DNA of 64,000 nucleotides from Novosphingobium sp. MD-1 (GTDB taxonomy: Bacteria; Pseudomonadota; Alphaproteobacteria; Sphingomonadales; Sphingomonadaceae). Positions within the stretch are counted from its first letter, which is position 1; every line of letters begins with the position of its first letter. Of the stretch, positions 43,202 to 50,775 are shown one piece after another. A program made the position numbers and the translations under genes. The stretch is taken from contig NZ_BBXA01000034.1 of the NCBI RefSeq assembly GCF_001014975.1, positions 1-64,000 of the forward strand, written 5' to 3'. The notes beneath the pieces were generated by a model. That model saw only the letters and a list, made by a program, of their open reading frames with translations, had not been told where the DNA came from and did not search any database.

Positions 43202-43707
43202 GCGGCAGGACGGAACTGATCGCGGCGGCAGAGCCGGTCGCGGGGCTGACCACGCCGGTCATCGCGGCGGACCACGAAGCGATGCTGCGCAGCACCGATC
43301 CCGATATCGAGCGCAACAAGCGGCTGTGCTATGACATGTACCGCATCGTGCTGCAGGCTGGCCGCGCGGACCGCGTCAGCGATTTTATCGGGCCGGACTA
43401 TATCCAGCACAACCCCAACGTCGTCAGCGGCCGCGACGCGCTCGCAGCCTTCATCCGTTCGTCCCGGCCGGAGCGCGAGATCGAGCCGGCGATCCGTCTG
43501 CCCCTGATCGCGATCGTGGCCGAACGCGACATGGTCCAGTTCACATTCGTCCGTCCGGAACAGGATGCCGACGACGCTCCTTACCACACCAGCTGGTTCG
43601 ATCTTTTCCGCATCGAGGACGGCAAGATTGTGGAGCACTGGGATCCTGCATTGAAAAGCGCCGAGATGCTCAAGCTCGATCCCAATCAGCGCCGGCTCGC
43701 GACGTAG
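43198..43707 (+). CDS. SnoaL-like protein (third gene, TTG start)
   Basis: About 169 residues. The best start is TTG 43198, which overlaps the preceding stop and has GAGGAG 9 bases upstream; ATG 43282 would cut off 28 residues. Motifs: NKRLCYDMYRIVLQAGRADR, GPDYIQHNPNVVSGRDAL, IEDGKIVEHWDPALKSAEML. It is the cytoplasmic paralogue of the exported SnoaL protein at 37462-38028. Confidence 0.85.
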   Translation: MSGRTELIAAAEPVAGLTTPVIAADHEAMLRSTDPDIERNKRLCYDMYRIVLQAGRADRVSDFIGPDYIQHNPNVVSGRDALAAFIRSSRPEREIEPAIRLPLIAIVAERDMVQFTFVRPEQDADDAPYHTSWFDLFRIEDGKIVEHWDPALKSAEMLKLDPNQRRLAT

Positions 43708-43721
43708 CGATAAAGCTAGCG

Positions 43722-43747
43722 ATGCTGCGCAAATCCTGGCGCAGCAT
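43722..43747. terminator. Hairpin between the SnoaL operon and the flavoprotein gene
   Basis: ATGCTGCGC (43722-43730) pairs with GCGCAGCAT (43739-43747) around an 8-base loop. It could end the operator-4 transcript or attenuate read-through into the flavocytochrome genes. Confidence 0.4.
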
Positions 43748-43872
43748 TATCCCGAGGCAAAGCATAAAGAGACAACCGCCAGAACCTTTCCCTCTTCTTC
43801 CCGACCACGCCGCCATGAAGGATGGGCGCCCGGCCCATGCGTCGGAAAGCGGAGCAAAGACCGGATAAAACC

Positions 43873-45426
43873 ATGCCACTTTCGTCCTACAGCATTCCGC
43901 CGGAACGACTGGCCGCCGCGCGCCGCAGCTTCGCCGCCATCGTCGGCGCGCAAAACCTGTTCTTCGATGCCGAAGACCAGGATTCCTATTCCGACGCGTT
44001 CGCGGTCGATGACAGCCGGCACCGCCCCGCAGGCGCGATCGCCCCGGACACTGTGGAGCAGATCCAGGCGATCGTCCGCGTCGCGGCCGAGCACAGGATT
44101 CCGCTCTGGCCGATCAGCCGGGGCAAGAACCTCGGCTACGGCGGCTCCGCACCGGTGCTGGAAGGTTCGGTCATCCTCGACCTGTCCCGCATGAAGAAGA
44201 TCGAATACGACGAGGAAAACGGCACCGTGCTGCTGGAGCCGGGTGTCGGATTCTACGATCTGTATGATTTCCTGAAGGCGCGCGGGCTCAAGCACTGGCT
44301 TTCGACGCCCGGAAACAGCTGGGGCTCGGTCATCGGCAACGCGCTGGATCGCGGGGTCGGCTACACGCCCTATGGCGAACACACGACCAAGCTGTGCGGG
44401 ATGGAAGTGGTGCTTGCCGACGGCACGCTGGTGCGCACCGGTATGGGCGCGCTCACCGGCTCGCCCACCTGGCAGCTCTATCGCTTCGGTTTCGGTCCGG
44501 CGTGGGACCAGATGTTCGTCCAGTCCAACCTGGGCATCGTCACCAAGGCCGGCCTGTGGCTCATGCCGGAACCCGAATCGCTCATGGGCATGGACCTCGA
44601 ATTCGACCGGCCGGAAGATCTGGGGCCGCTGATCGATGCCATCGCGCCGCTCCGGCGGGAGGGCGTGCTGCAGCAATCGCCCACGATCGGCAACTGGTTG
44701 AGGGCCGCCGCCATCCTGACCACGCGCGCGGAATGGACGGACCAGAAAGGCGCACTCTCCGACACGGTGATCGCCGCGATCCGCAAGAAATTCCAGATGG
44801 GCTGGTGGGGCGTCAGCCTGCGCCTCTACGGACGCGAGACGATCAACCGCGAAGCCTATTCCATCCTCGAAAGCGAGATGAACAAGCTCAAGCCGCTCAG
44901 CATGAAGCGCACGAGCTGGAAACGTGGCGATCCGCTGGAAATGACCGGCTGGACCGGTACGCCGCTCACCTTCCCGATGCAGAACGCGAACTGGCACGGT
45001 GGCCTGGGCGGGCATATCGGCTTCTCGCCGGTGCTACCGCAATCGGGCACCGCGGCGATGGAGCAATTCCGCAGGACCTACCAGCGCTACCAGGAATTCG
45101 GCATGGATTATCAGGCAAGCTTTGCGTTCGGCGAACGCCACCTGATCAACGTCAACGCCATCCTGCTGGACAAGGACGATCCGGACATGATGCGCCGCGT
45201 CGATCCTTTCATCCGCACGCTGGTGGCGGATGCGAAGGCGCATGGTTACGGGGAATACCGCACGCACCTTGACTATATGGACCTTGTCGCATCGACCTAT
45301 GATTTCAACGGCGGCGCCCTTGGCAAGCTGAACGCCAAGGTCAAGGCCGCTCTGGACCCCTTCGGCATCATCGCGCCGGGCAAGAGCGGGATAGGAACTG
45401 CCGCAGGCCAATCGGGGGATCGCTGA
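43873..45426 (+). CDS. Vanillyl-alcohol-oxidase / p-cresol-methylhydroxylase-type flavoprotein
   Basis: A 517-residue FAD-linked oxidase. The PCMH-type FAD domain has PLWPISRGKNLGYGGSAPVL, LEPGVGFYDLYDFL, STPGNSWGSVIGNALDRGVG. The C-terminal GEYRTHLDYMDLVASTYDFN and PFGIIAPGKSGI match vanillyl-alcohol oxidase, including the phenolate-binding Tyr-Arg pair. These enzymes oxidise para-alkylphenols (eugenol, vanillyl alcohol, 4-cresol). A c-type cytochrome gene overlaps the stop, so it is probably a dehydrogenase/hydroxylase like EhyB or PchF rather than an oxidase. ATG 43873 is favoured; ATG 43822/43837 add an unlikely basic extension. Confidence 0.92.
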   Translation: MPLSSYSIPPERLAAARRSFAAIVGAQNLFFDAEDQDSYSDAFAVDDSRHRPAGAIAPDTVEQIQAIVRVAAEHRIPLWPISRGKNLGYGGSAPVLEGSVILDLSRMKKIEYDEENGTVLLEPGVGFYDLYDFLKARGLKHWLSTPGNSWGSVIGNALDRGVGYTPYGEHTTKLCGMEVVLADGTLVRTGMGALTGSPTWQLYRFGFGPAWDQMFVQSNLGIVTKAGLWLMPEPESLMGMDLEFDRPEDLGPLIDAIAPLRREGVLQQSPTIGNWLRAAAILTTRAEWTDQKGALSDTVIAAIRKKFQMGWWGVSLRLYGRETINREAYSILESEMNKLKPLSMKRTSWKRGDPLEMTGWTGTPLTFPMQNANWHGGLGGHIGFSPVLPQSGTAAMEQFRRTYQRYQEFGMDYQASFAFGERHLINVNAILLDKDDPDMMRRVDPFIRTLVADAKAHGYGEYRTHLDYMDLVASTYDFNGGALGKLNAKVKAALDPFGIIAPGKSGIGTAAGQSGDR

Positions 45427-45860
45427 TGAACGGCCTCGCCACTGTTACGCGCGGCGGCCTCCTCGCCCTGCTCGCCGTGCTGTCCGCCGCGCCTGCGCAG
45501 CCGGCAGAGCAAAAGGATCCGGCAGCGGCTGCCGCTCCCGCAGCGCGCCCGGGCCCGCCCTCGCCGCCACCACCGCTGACGCTTTCCGCCCGGCCAAGCG
45601 CGAAAGGCGGTGAGCGGCTCTATGTGCAATACTGCGGGATGTGCCATGGCAAGGGCGGGATGGGCACCGGCCTGCTTGCGCGCCGCACCGATCGCCCGCT
45701 GCTTGAAGAGCGGAACGACCTGACGGTCGACTACGTGATCCAGGCGGCGCGGACGGGCATCGGCAACATGCCCCCCATCCCCAGAGGCGAAGTCAGCGAC
45801 GCGGATATCAAGCAGATCGCGGCTTACCTCACCACTCCGAAGGCGCGGGGTGGGCGATGA
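45426..45860 (+). CDS. Periplasmic c-type cytochrome, partner of the flavoprotein
   Basis: A 144-residue cytochrome with a signal peptide (LLALLAVLSAAPAQPA), a proline/alanine-rich linker and one haem site YCGMCHGKGG. The axial Met is probably in IGNMPPIPRGE. TGATG links it to the flavoprotein gene. It matches the small cytochrome subunit of flavocytochromes such as p-cresol methylhydroxylase, which accepts electrons from the covalent or tightly bound FAD. Confidence 0.92.
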   Translation: MNGLATVTRGGLLALLAVLSAAPAQPAEQKDPAAAAAPAARPGPPSPPPPLTLSARPSAKGGERLYVQYCGMCHGKGGMGTGLLARRTDRPLLEERNDLTVDYVIQAARTGIGNMPPIPRGEVSDADIKQIAAYLTTPKARGGR

Positions 45861-46378
45861 TCGACCTTAGCCGACGCACGTTCATGGCCGCCGCGGCCGC
45901 AGTCCCGCTTCTGGGCGCCTGCCGCGTCCATGCGGCGACCGCCGCCAGGATCGCGCTTTACGACCCGACGCTTGCCGCAGGCAGCCAGTTTGCCATCCGC
46001 GCGCGCGAACTGGGCTTGGTGGCGATCCCGCTGGAGCAGGACCGGGTCAGGCTGCTCCGGAGGATTTTGGCCGGCAGGCCGGTCTCGCTATGGGGCGTCT
46101 CGCGTCATGCGGATCAGTTGCTCGCGAACGGGATCATGCGCGAACACGGCTATCGTGCGCAGTTGGCCCTGCGCGATCAGGGCTATCAGCCGATCACGTC
46201 CGGATGCGGTCAGGCGAGCCGGATGGCGGCGGCAATGAGCCGCGTCGCTTCGGATCAATGGCCGACCGCTTTTGCGGAGATGGCGGCGGGACGCTCTTCC
46301 TTGTGCGAGGCAAGCCAGCGAGAGGAAATGGACCGCGCGACGATCTGTTGGTCGTTCACGCTTGCTGGGGGCGCTTGA
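45857..46378 (+). CDS. Tat-exported protein of unknown function
   Basis: A 173-residue protein with a twin-arginine signal (SRRTFMAAAAAVPLLGACR). Overlap ATGA with the cytochrome gene. The mature region (YDPTLAAGSQFAIRARELGL, ILAGRPVSLWGVSRHADQLL, SGCGQASRMA) has three cysteines and is not one of the families I know. Coupling to the flavoprotein-cytochrome pair suggests an accessory role in assembly or electron transfer, or a third subunit. Confidence 0.7.
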   Translation: MIDLSRRTFMAAAAAVPLLGACRVHAATAARIALYDPTLAAGSQFAIRARELGLVAIPLEQDRVRLLRRILAGRPVSLWGVSRHADQLLANGIMREHGYRAQLALRDQGYQPITSGCGQASRMAAAMSRVASDQWPTAFAEMAAGRSSLCEASQREEMDRATICWSFTLAGGA

Positions 46379-46392
46379 CCCTCACGTGAGGG
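46379..46392. terminator. Palindrome at the convergent stop codons
   Basis: CCCTCACGTGAGGG is a perfect 14-base palindrome spanning the 3' ends of the Tat-protein and phhB genes, whose stops are 3 bases apart. It may serve as a weak bidirectional terminator. Confidence 0.3.
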
Positions 46393-46681
46393 CGGCTGCG
46401 AGAACCGAAATCTTGGCTGCTAGTTTCGTGTCCCGCTCAGACAACCCATTCGCATCGTGCGTTGTGAGCAATATCGAAACGCGTCCATAAACATTGGACC
46501 ATTCTGGATGGTGGTCTGCCTTTTCAGCTTCGAGCGCGACGGCCGTCATGAACGCAAAGGCAGTCACGAAATCCGGGAAGTTGAATGTCTGGACCAGCGC
46601 ATCACGCCCCGGCTCATGGGCCCAACCACGGAGCGCGGCCAAGGCTTCCACGCGCTCCTGATCCGCAAGCCGCTTGATCAT
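46382..46681 (-). CDS. phhB: Pterin-4a-carbinolamine dehydratase
   Basis: A 99-residue protein with the family core ADHHPEWSNVYGRVSILLTT followed by HDANGLSERD. PhhB dehydrates the 4a-carbinolamine formed by phenylalanine hydroxylase during tetrahydropterin recycling. Its ATG overlaps the stop of the small ORF upstream (ATGA), so it is translated as the last gene of the phh operon. The open frame to 46780 is rejected because it runs through that ORF. Confidence 0.94.
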   Translation of the reverse strand: MIKRLADQERVEALAALRGWAHEPGRDALVQTFNFPDFVTAFAFMTAVALEAEKADHHPEWSNVYGRVSILLTTHDANGLSERDTKLAAKISVLAAALT

Positions 46682-46830
46682 GCTATCCCGACTTTCTGAT
46701 TGATGGCACCGAAAATGTGACGTCCGGCTTCGTCTTCCATCCCGCTGCGGATGGTGTCGCACAGCTTCGGCCCATTGCAACGATAGGCCGCAGGATGGAT
46801 GCGCTTGAGTGCGGGGGTTGACGTTGTCAC
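46678..46830 (-). pseudogene. 50-codon coupled ORF with a VOC-like N-terminus, probable deletion remnant
   Basis: Minus strand: GTG at 46830 overlaps the stop of the hppD remnant (GTGA) and the stop overlaps the phhB start (ATGA). The product is 50 residues. The first ~20 (TPALKRIHPAAYRCNG) look like the beginning of a VOC/glyoxalase protein; the remaining 30 I do not recognise. Perfect coupling at both ends and a beginning without a body suggest a gene with an internal in-frame deletion, like its neighbour. A genuine miniprotein cannot be excluded. Confidence 0.5.
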
Positions 46831-46985
46831 GCCAGCTCCGCCACGTTCAAGGCCCCACGCCGCAACTGATCGCGATCGATGCTTGCAAACAGGGCCGAGA
46901 AATTGCCCTCGCCGAAGCCTTTGTCCATCTTGCGCTGGATGAACTCGAAGCCGTCAAGGCCAATGAGGTTCTCGAACAGGCTCAC
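46827..46985 (-). pseudogene. hppD: In-frame remnant of 4-hydroxyphenylpyruvate dioxygenase
   Basis: A 52-codon frame with GAGAGGAAGAAG before its GTG start. Residues 1-16 (SLFENLIGLDGFEFI) match the N-terminus of HPPD (DLxENPMGLxGFEFIEF). Residues 13-46 (FEFIQRKMDKGFGEGNF, then SALFASIDRDQLRRGAL) match its last ~36 residues. About 300 residues in between, with both iron-ligand histidines, are missing; only the C-terminal Glu ligand in FEFIQRK remains. Both ends encode FEFI, so deletion through that short repeat is likely. The reading frame and the couplings to its neighbours are intact, so it is still translatable. Confidence 0.8.
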
Positions 46986-47007
46986 GTCTTCTTCCTCTCA
47001 AATTGCG

Positions 47008-47670
47008 TTAGTGGGCAACGCGATTGGTCACCGGAATCAGAGCACCGTGAATTGCGCGGGCAGCAGGCGACACCAGGAACGAAACAACCTCGGCTATGGC
47101 ATCGGGATGCGTCCAGCTCGATCGGTCGGCATCGGGCATCGCGGCGCGGTTGGCCGGCGTGTCGATGATGGACGGAAGCAAAGTGTTGATGCGAAGGCCG
47201 CTCCCGGCCAGCTCGGCAGAAAGACTCTGCGTCAGCCGCGCCACCGCGGATTTCGAAGCAGCATAGGGTGCCATACCCGCCCCGCTCGGCTCCGCCGCAG
47301 CGGCGCCGAGCGTGACCATGGCCCCTCCGGCTTTCAGGTGTGGGAGTGTTGCATTAACGACATTAAGGGTCGTCTCGAGGTTCGCGCGGTACAATTTCCG
47401 CCACAAGGCCGCGTCGCTCGCCACGACCGGCTGCCATTCGAACGCCCCTGCAAGATGGACGACGCCATCAAGGCTGCCGAGAGCTTCTACCGCTTTGCCT
47501 ATCGAGCGTTCCGCAGCAGTCGCGTCCGCCAGGTCCTCACAGACGATCGTGAGCGGTTCATCGGCACTTGTTCCTCTGACAATTCGTGCAACCTCGTGCC
47601 CCTGCCGCTCCAGCAGCGCAATCACCGCCAATCCCAGGGAGCCGTTAGCGCCGGTTACAACGAGCTTCAT
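47008..47670 (-). CDS. SDR resembling quinonoid dihydropteridine reductase
   Basis: A 220-residue SDR: MKLVVTGANGSLGLAVIALL, VVHLAGAFEW, YAASKSAVARLTQSL (Y-x-x-x-K). The segment IDTPANRAAMPDADRSSWT closely recalls mammalian dihydropteridine reductase (LDTPMNRKSMPEADFSSWT). In an operon with phenylalanine hydroxylase and PhhB, the inferred job is regenerating tetrahydropterin from quinonoid dihydropterin. ATG overlaps the aminotransferase stop (ATGA). Confidence 0.85.
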   Translation of the reverse strand: MKLVVTGANGSLGLAVIALLERQGHEVARIVRGTSADEPLTIVCEDLADATAAERSIGKAVEALGSLDGVVHLAGAFEWQPVVASDAALWRKLYRANLETTLNVVNATLPHLKAGGAMVTLGAAAAEPSGAGMAPYAASKSAVARLTQSLSAELAGSGLRINTLLPSIIDTPANRAAMPDADRSSWTHPDAIAEVVSFLVSPAARAIHGALIPVTNRVAH

Positions 47671-48905
47671 GCGGGAATTTCCTGCGATTTTCGCGAATTG
47701 CAGTTGCTGGCATCCCGACCAGCGATCAGATGGGGAAGCACCCCTTCCACAAAATGATCGAGGTTGGCCTGGTTGAGCCCGGCGATGTTGATCCGGCCAT
47801 CATCCGGCATGTAGATGCCGTGCGTGCGCCTTACGGCGGCGACCGCATCGGGGGCGATGGGAAGTCGGGAAAACAGGCCGCGCTGCTGGGCCACAAGAGC
47901 CAGAACGGGGTGGGCCGCCGCCAGCTTCTCCCGCACCGTCTGAAGCCGCTGGCGCATCCCGGTAAGTTCATCTTGCCAGGCTGCCCGCAGATCCGGATCG
48001 TCGAGGATCGTTCCGACCACCGCTGCCCCATGGTCAGGCGGCATTGACCACAGCCTTCGGGCAATGGTCAGCGCGTTGGCTTTCGCGAGGTTCAGCATCG
48101 CCGCACTCCCGGCCTGTACAAACAACGCGCCAACCCGATCGCGATACATCGCGAAGTTTTTGTCGCAGCTGTAGGCCAGGAGGACATCGGGCACGGTGTC
48201 CAGGATCAGCCTGGTGCCCCAAGCGTCCTCCTCCATCCCGTCACCCAGCCCTTGATAGGCCAGGTCAATGAAGGGGACCACACCGCGCTCGTTGCACAGC
48301 GCTGAAAGAGCCCGCCATTGCTCGCGCGAAAACTGCGTTCCGGTTGGATTGTGGCAACAACCGTGAAGCAACAGCACGTCACCCTGCCGCGCGTCCGACA
48401 GCGCGGAAATCATCGCGTCGAAAGCGATGCCCCCGGTGGTGGCGTCGAAGTAAGGATGAGTTCGCACCTCCAGACCGGCGCCGCTGAAGATCGGTTCATG
48501 GTTGGGCCAGGTTGGCTCGCCGAGCCAGATGCGCGCGCCAGGGCGCGCGCAAGCCATCAGTTCGGCCCCGACGCGCAAGGCGCCCGTCCCGCCGGGGGCC
48601 TGGAGGCCGAAGCGACGTTCGCCAGACCGCTCCTCGCCGGACACTAGCTGCCACACGAGCCGGGCGAAGCGCTCGTCGCCTTCGGCCCCGAGGTAAGACT
48701 TGCTGTCCTGCCCGGCGACAAGGGCCACCTCCGCGGCCTTGACCGCGCGCATCACGGGCGTGCCGCCAGCCTCGCCCCGGTAGACGCCCACACCCACATC
48801 GACCTTGTCGGGCCTTGGATCGGCGCGGCATTGCGCGATCAGGGCCAGCAGCCCGTCCGGCTGTTGCGGCTCAAGGCCCGCAAATGCCTGATTCCGAAGC
48901 GTCAT
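47667..48905 (-). CDS. Aromatic/aspartate aminotransferase (TyrB/PhhC type)
   Basis: A 412-residue class I aminotransferase: VDVGVGVYRGEAG, HGCCHNPTG, FIDLAYQGLGDG, and PLP lysine in SCDKNFAMYRDRVG. The usual motif is S-[ST]-x-K-N-[FM]-G; here Gly is Ala. In phh operons this enzyme converts tyrosine to 4-hydroxyphenylpyruvate. The start overlaps the phhA stop (ATGA). A C-terminal tail (DASNCNSRKSQEIPA) extends past the usual end. Confidence 0.92.
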   Translation of the reverse strand: MTLRNQAFAGLEPQQPDGLLALIAQCRADPRPDKVDVGVGVYRGEAGGTPVMRAVKAAEVALVAGQDSKSYLGAEGDERFARLVWQLVSGEERSGERRFGLQAPGGTGALRVGAELMACARPGARIWLGEPTWPNHEPIFSGAGLEVRTHPYFDATTGGIAFDAMISALSDARQGDVLLLHGCCHNPTGTQFSREQWRALSALCNERGVVPFIDLAYQGLGDGMEEDAWGTRLILDTVPDVLLAYSCDKNFAMYRDRVGALFVQAGSAAMLNLAKANALTIARRLWSMPPDHGAAVVGTILDDPDLRAAWQDELTGMRQRLQTVREKLAAAHPVLALVAQQRGLFSRLPIAPDAVAAVRRTHGIYMPDDGRINIAGLNQANLDHFVEGVLPHLIAGRDASNCNSRKSQEIPA

Positions 48906-49762
48906 ATGCCGGCCCTGGTGCGTGCATAGTCCTGCGTGCCCGCGTGGAGAACCCGGTCGGCCGGAAGCAGGGTCCCGACCGCGATTGGCTCATGCCCGCG
49001 CAAGCGCTCGTAGATCGGCCCCAGATCGGCGTCGCGCGTTTGCTGCAGCAGGTCTTCGAAGCTCTCGATGACGAAGTAGTTCTGCTGGTAATCATCGATC
49101 CGGTACTGCGAGCGCATGACCCGTTCGAGATCGAAGGCGATGCGATGGGGAGACGGATCGTCGAGAGCAAACACGCTTTCGCCGTAGGACGAAACGATGC
49201 CCGCGCCGTAGAGCTTGAGATCGCTGCCGTCGCGGATCAGCCCGAATTCGACCGTGTACCAGTAAAGCCGCGCCAGGGCCTCTATCATGCCCAGCCGGGC
49301 GGCCCGCAGCCCACCTTCGCCGTAAGCCTGCATGTAATCGGCGAACACGGGATGGACGAGCAGCGGGACGTGACCGAACACGTCGTGAAAGATGTCCGGT
49401 TCCTGCAGGTAATCGAACTGGTCAGGCTTGCGGATGAAGCGTCCGGCAACGAAGCGACGGTTGGCCAGATGCTCGAAGAACACCTCGTCCGGCACCAGGC
49501 CCGGCACCGCCACGACCTGCCACCCGGTCGCGCGGGTGAGGCGCTCGTTCAACTCGTCGAAGTCCGGGATTCCCGGCTTCGTCATCCTGAGCACATCGAG
49601 CCCCTCCATGAACGCCGGTACCACGCGCGGCCGGAGCATTTCGGACTGACGCTCGAAAAGGCGATCCCACATCGCGTGCTCGGCCGGAGTGTAAGTCTCC
49701 CAGCCCTGCGGGATGGTCCAATCCGGAGCCGCGCCGGGCGGCAGTTCACTTGCATTTGCCAT
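48902..49762 (-). CDS. phhA: Phenylalanine-4-hydroxylase
   Basis: A 286-residue pterin-dependent hydroxylase of normal bacterial length. Non-haem iron ligands are in PDIFHDVFGHVPLL (His, His) and WYTVEFGLI (Glu). Further family segments: GWQVVAVPGLVPDEVFFEHL, ANRRFVAGRFIR, SSYGESVFAL. It converts phenylalanine to tyrosine. The ATG at 49762 (MANASEL) has a poor Shine-Dalgarno; 49801 adds 13 residues. First gene of the operon, divergent from an Lrp-type regulator. Confidence 0.95.
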   Translation of the reverse strand: MANASELPPGAAPDWTIPQGWETYTPAEHAMWDRLFERQSEMLRPRVVPAFMEGLDVLRMTKPGIPDFDELNERLTRATGWQVVAVPGLVPDEVFFEHLANRRFVAGRFIRKPDQFDYLQEPDIFHDVFGHVPLLVHPVFADYMQAYGEGGLRAARLGMIEALARLYWYTVEFGLIRDGSDLKLYGAGIVSSYGESVFALDDPSPHRIAFDLERVMRSQYRIDDYQQNYFVIESFEDLLQQTRDADLGPIYERLRGHEPIAVGTLLPADRVLHAGTQDYARTRAGI

Positions 49763-50210
49763 GATGAGAATGTAGCGTACATGCACGAAAAAACGTTTCA
49801 AATATTGCGATTATTTCGGTAATATTGATGCAATTATATCATATTTGCAGGAATAGAGATGACGTTCCATCACAACCCTTCCGTGGGAGGCCCGGGCCAC
49901 GATGATGGTGGTTCCGCACCACCGCGATTCGCCGCCCGCGCGGGCCGTCTGTGATGAGCGCGGCGCTCCACGGCAGCGGGCGCTCGCCCGCTTCATACCG
50001 GGCACGAATCACGCTTAATTTCAAAGGTTTGGATTTCCTTCAGCGGGCGTGGAACCTGCGTCAGGGCGAGCAGTCCGGCCCACGGTACCGCGCGATCGCC
50101 TCGCGTGGCCTTGTGCCGCAGAACTCCAATGCCCGATGCCTCGGCAGGGACCTGGGCACCTTGGATCGGGCCTTGCCCGAGCACCGGCCCGATGCCGATG
50201 GGGATGTGGC
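49763..50210. promoter_or_regulatory. phhA / Lrp divergent control region
   Basis: About 450 bases. The part next to phhA (49785-49860) is strikingly AT-rich for this genome (CAAATATTGCGATTATTTCGG, TAATATTGATGCAATTATAT read in parts), as expected for an Lrp/AsnC binding and promoter region. The rest, toward the regulator, has no gene I can support. Confidence 0.6.
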
Positions 50211-50681
50211 TTGACCAGCAGCCGGCCGCTCGATCCGATCGACCGCAAGTTGCTTCACGAGCTTCAGCGCGACGCGTCGATCAGCCACGCCGAGCTTGCG
50301 GAGCGGGTCGGTGCCTCTACGGCGTCCTGCTGGCGAAGGATGCGTGCGCTGGAAGCAGACGGTATCCTCGGCCGTCATGTCCGCCTGGTGGATGCCGCGC
50401 GCATAGGCCGCGGGGTCAACGTCATCTGCCACATCAAGATCAAGAACCACTCGGCCGAGACTACCGAGGCTTTCGAAAACTTCATCGCATCGCGCGACGA
50501 GATCATCGAGTGCTATTCGATGTCGGGCGATTGGGACTACATGCTTCGCATCCTCGTCGCCGATGTCGAGGACTATAACCGGTTCCTCATGCGCACGGTG
50601 CTGAGACATGCCTCGGTCGCCACGGGATCGTCGCACTTCGCCCTTGCCCAGGTGAAGTACACCACGGCCGTCCCCCTGTAG
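50211..50681 (+). CDS. Lrp/AsnC-family regulator
   Basis: A 156-residue protein if started at TTG 50211, with GGGGA 6 bases upstream; the open frame extends to 50049 with low-complexity sequence. HTH: LDPIDRKLLHELQRDASISH, AELAERVGASTASCWRRMRAL. Ligand-binding RAM domain: VNVICHIKIKNHS, IIECYSMSGDWDYMLRILVAD. Divergent position suggests it activates phhA operon expression in response to aromatic amino acids, as Lrp-type regulators commonly do. Confidence 0.88.
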   Translation: MTSSRPLDPIDRKLLHELQRDASISHAELAERVGASTASCWRRMRALEADGILGRHVRLVDAARIGRGVNVICHIKIKNHSAETTEAFENFIASRDEIIECYSMSGDWDYMLRILVADVEDYNRFLMRTVLRHASVATGSSHFALAQVKYTTAVPL

Positions 50682-50735
50682 GAAGCGGCCGTGGTGCGAT
50701 CTGCCGGGCGGTGGTCGGGCTCGCCCGGCCCAGGA

Positions 50736-50760
50736 CCGCCCGCCGGCCACCCACGGGCGG
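50736..50760. terminator. Possible terminator between convergent genes
   Basis: CCGCCCG (50736-50742) and CGGGCGG (50754-50760) can pair in the short gap between the Lrp gene and the second TonB receptor. The region is GC-rich with several competing pairings. Confidence 0.3.
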
Positions 50761-50775
50761 GTATTGCAGGCGGTG

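Noticed and set aside
49951..50214. Small gene between phhA and the Lrp regulator
   Set aside because: Low-complexity translation and no clear ribosome-binding site; more likely part of the control region.
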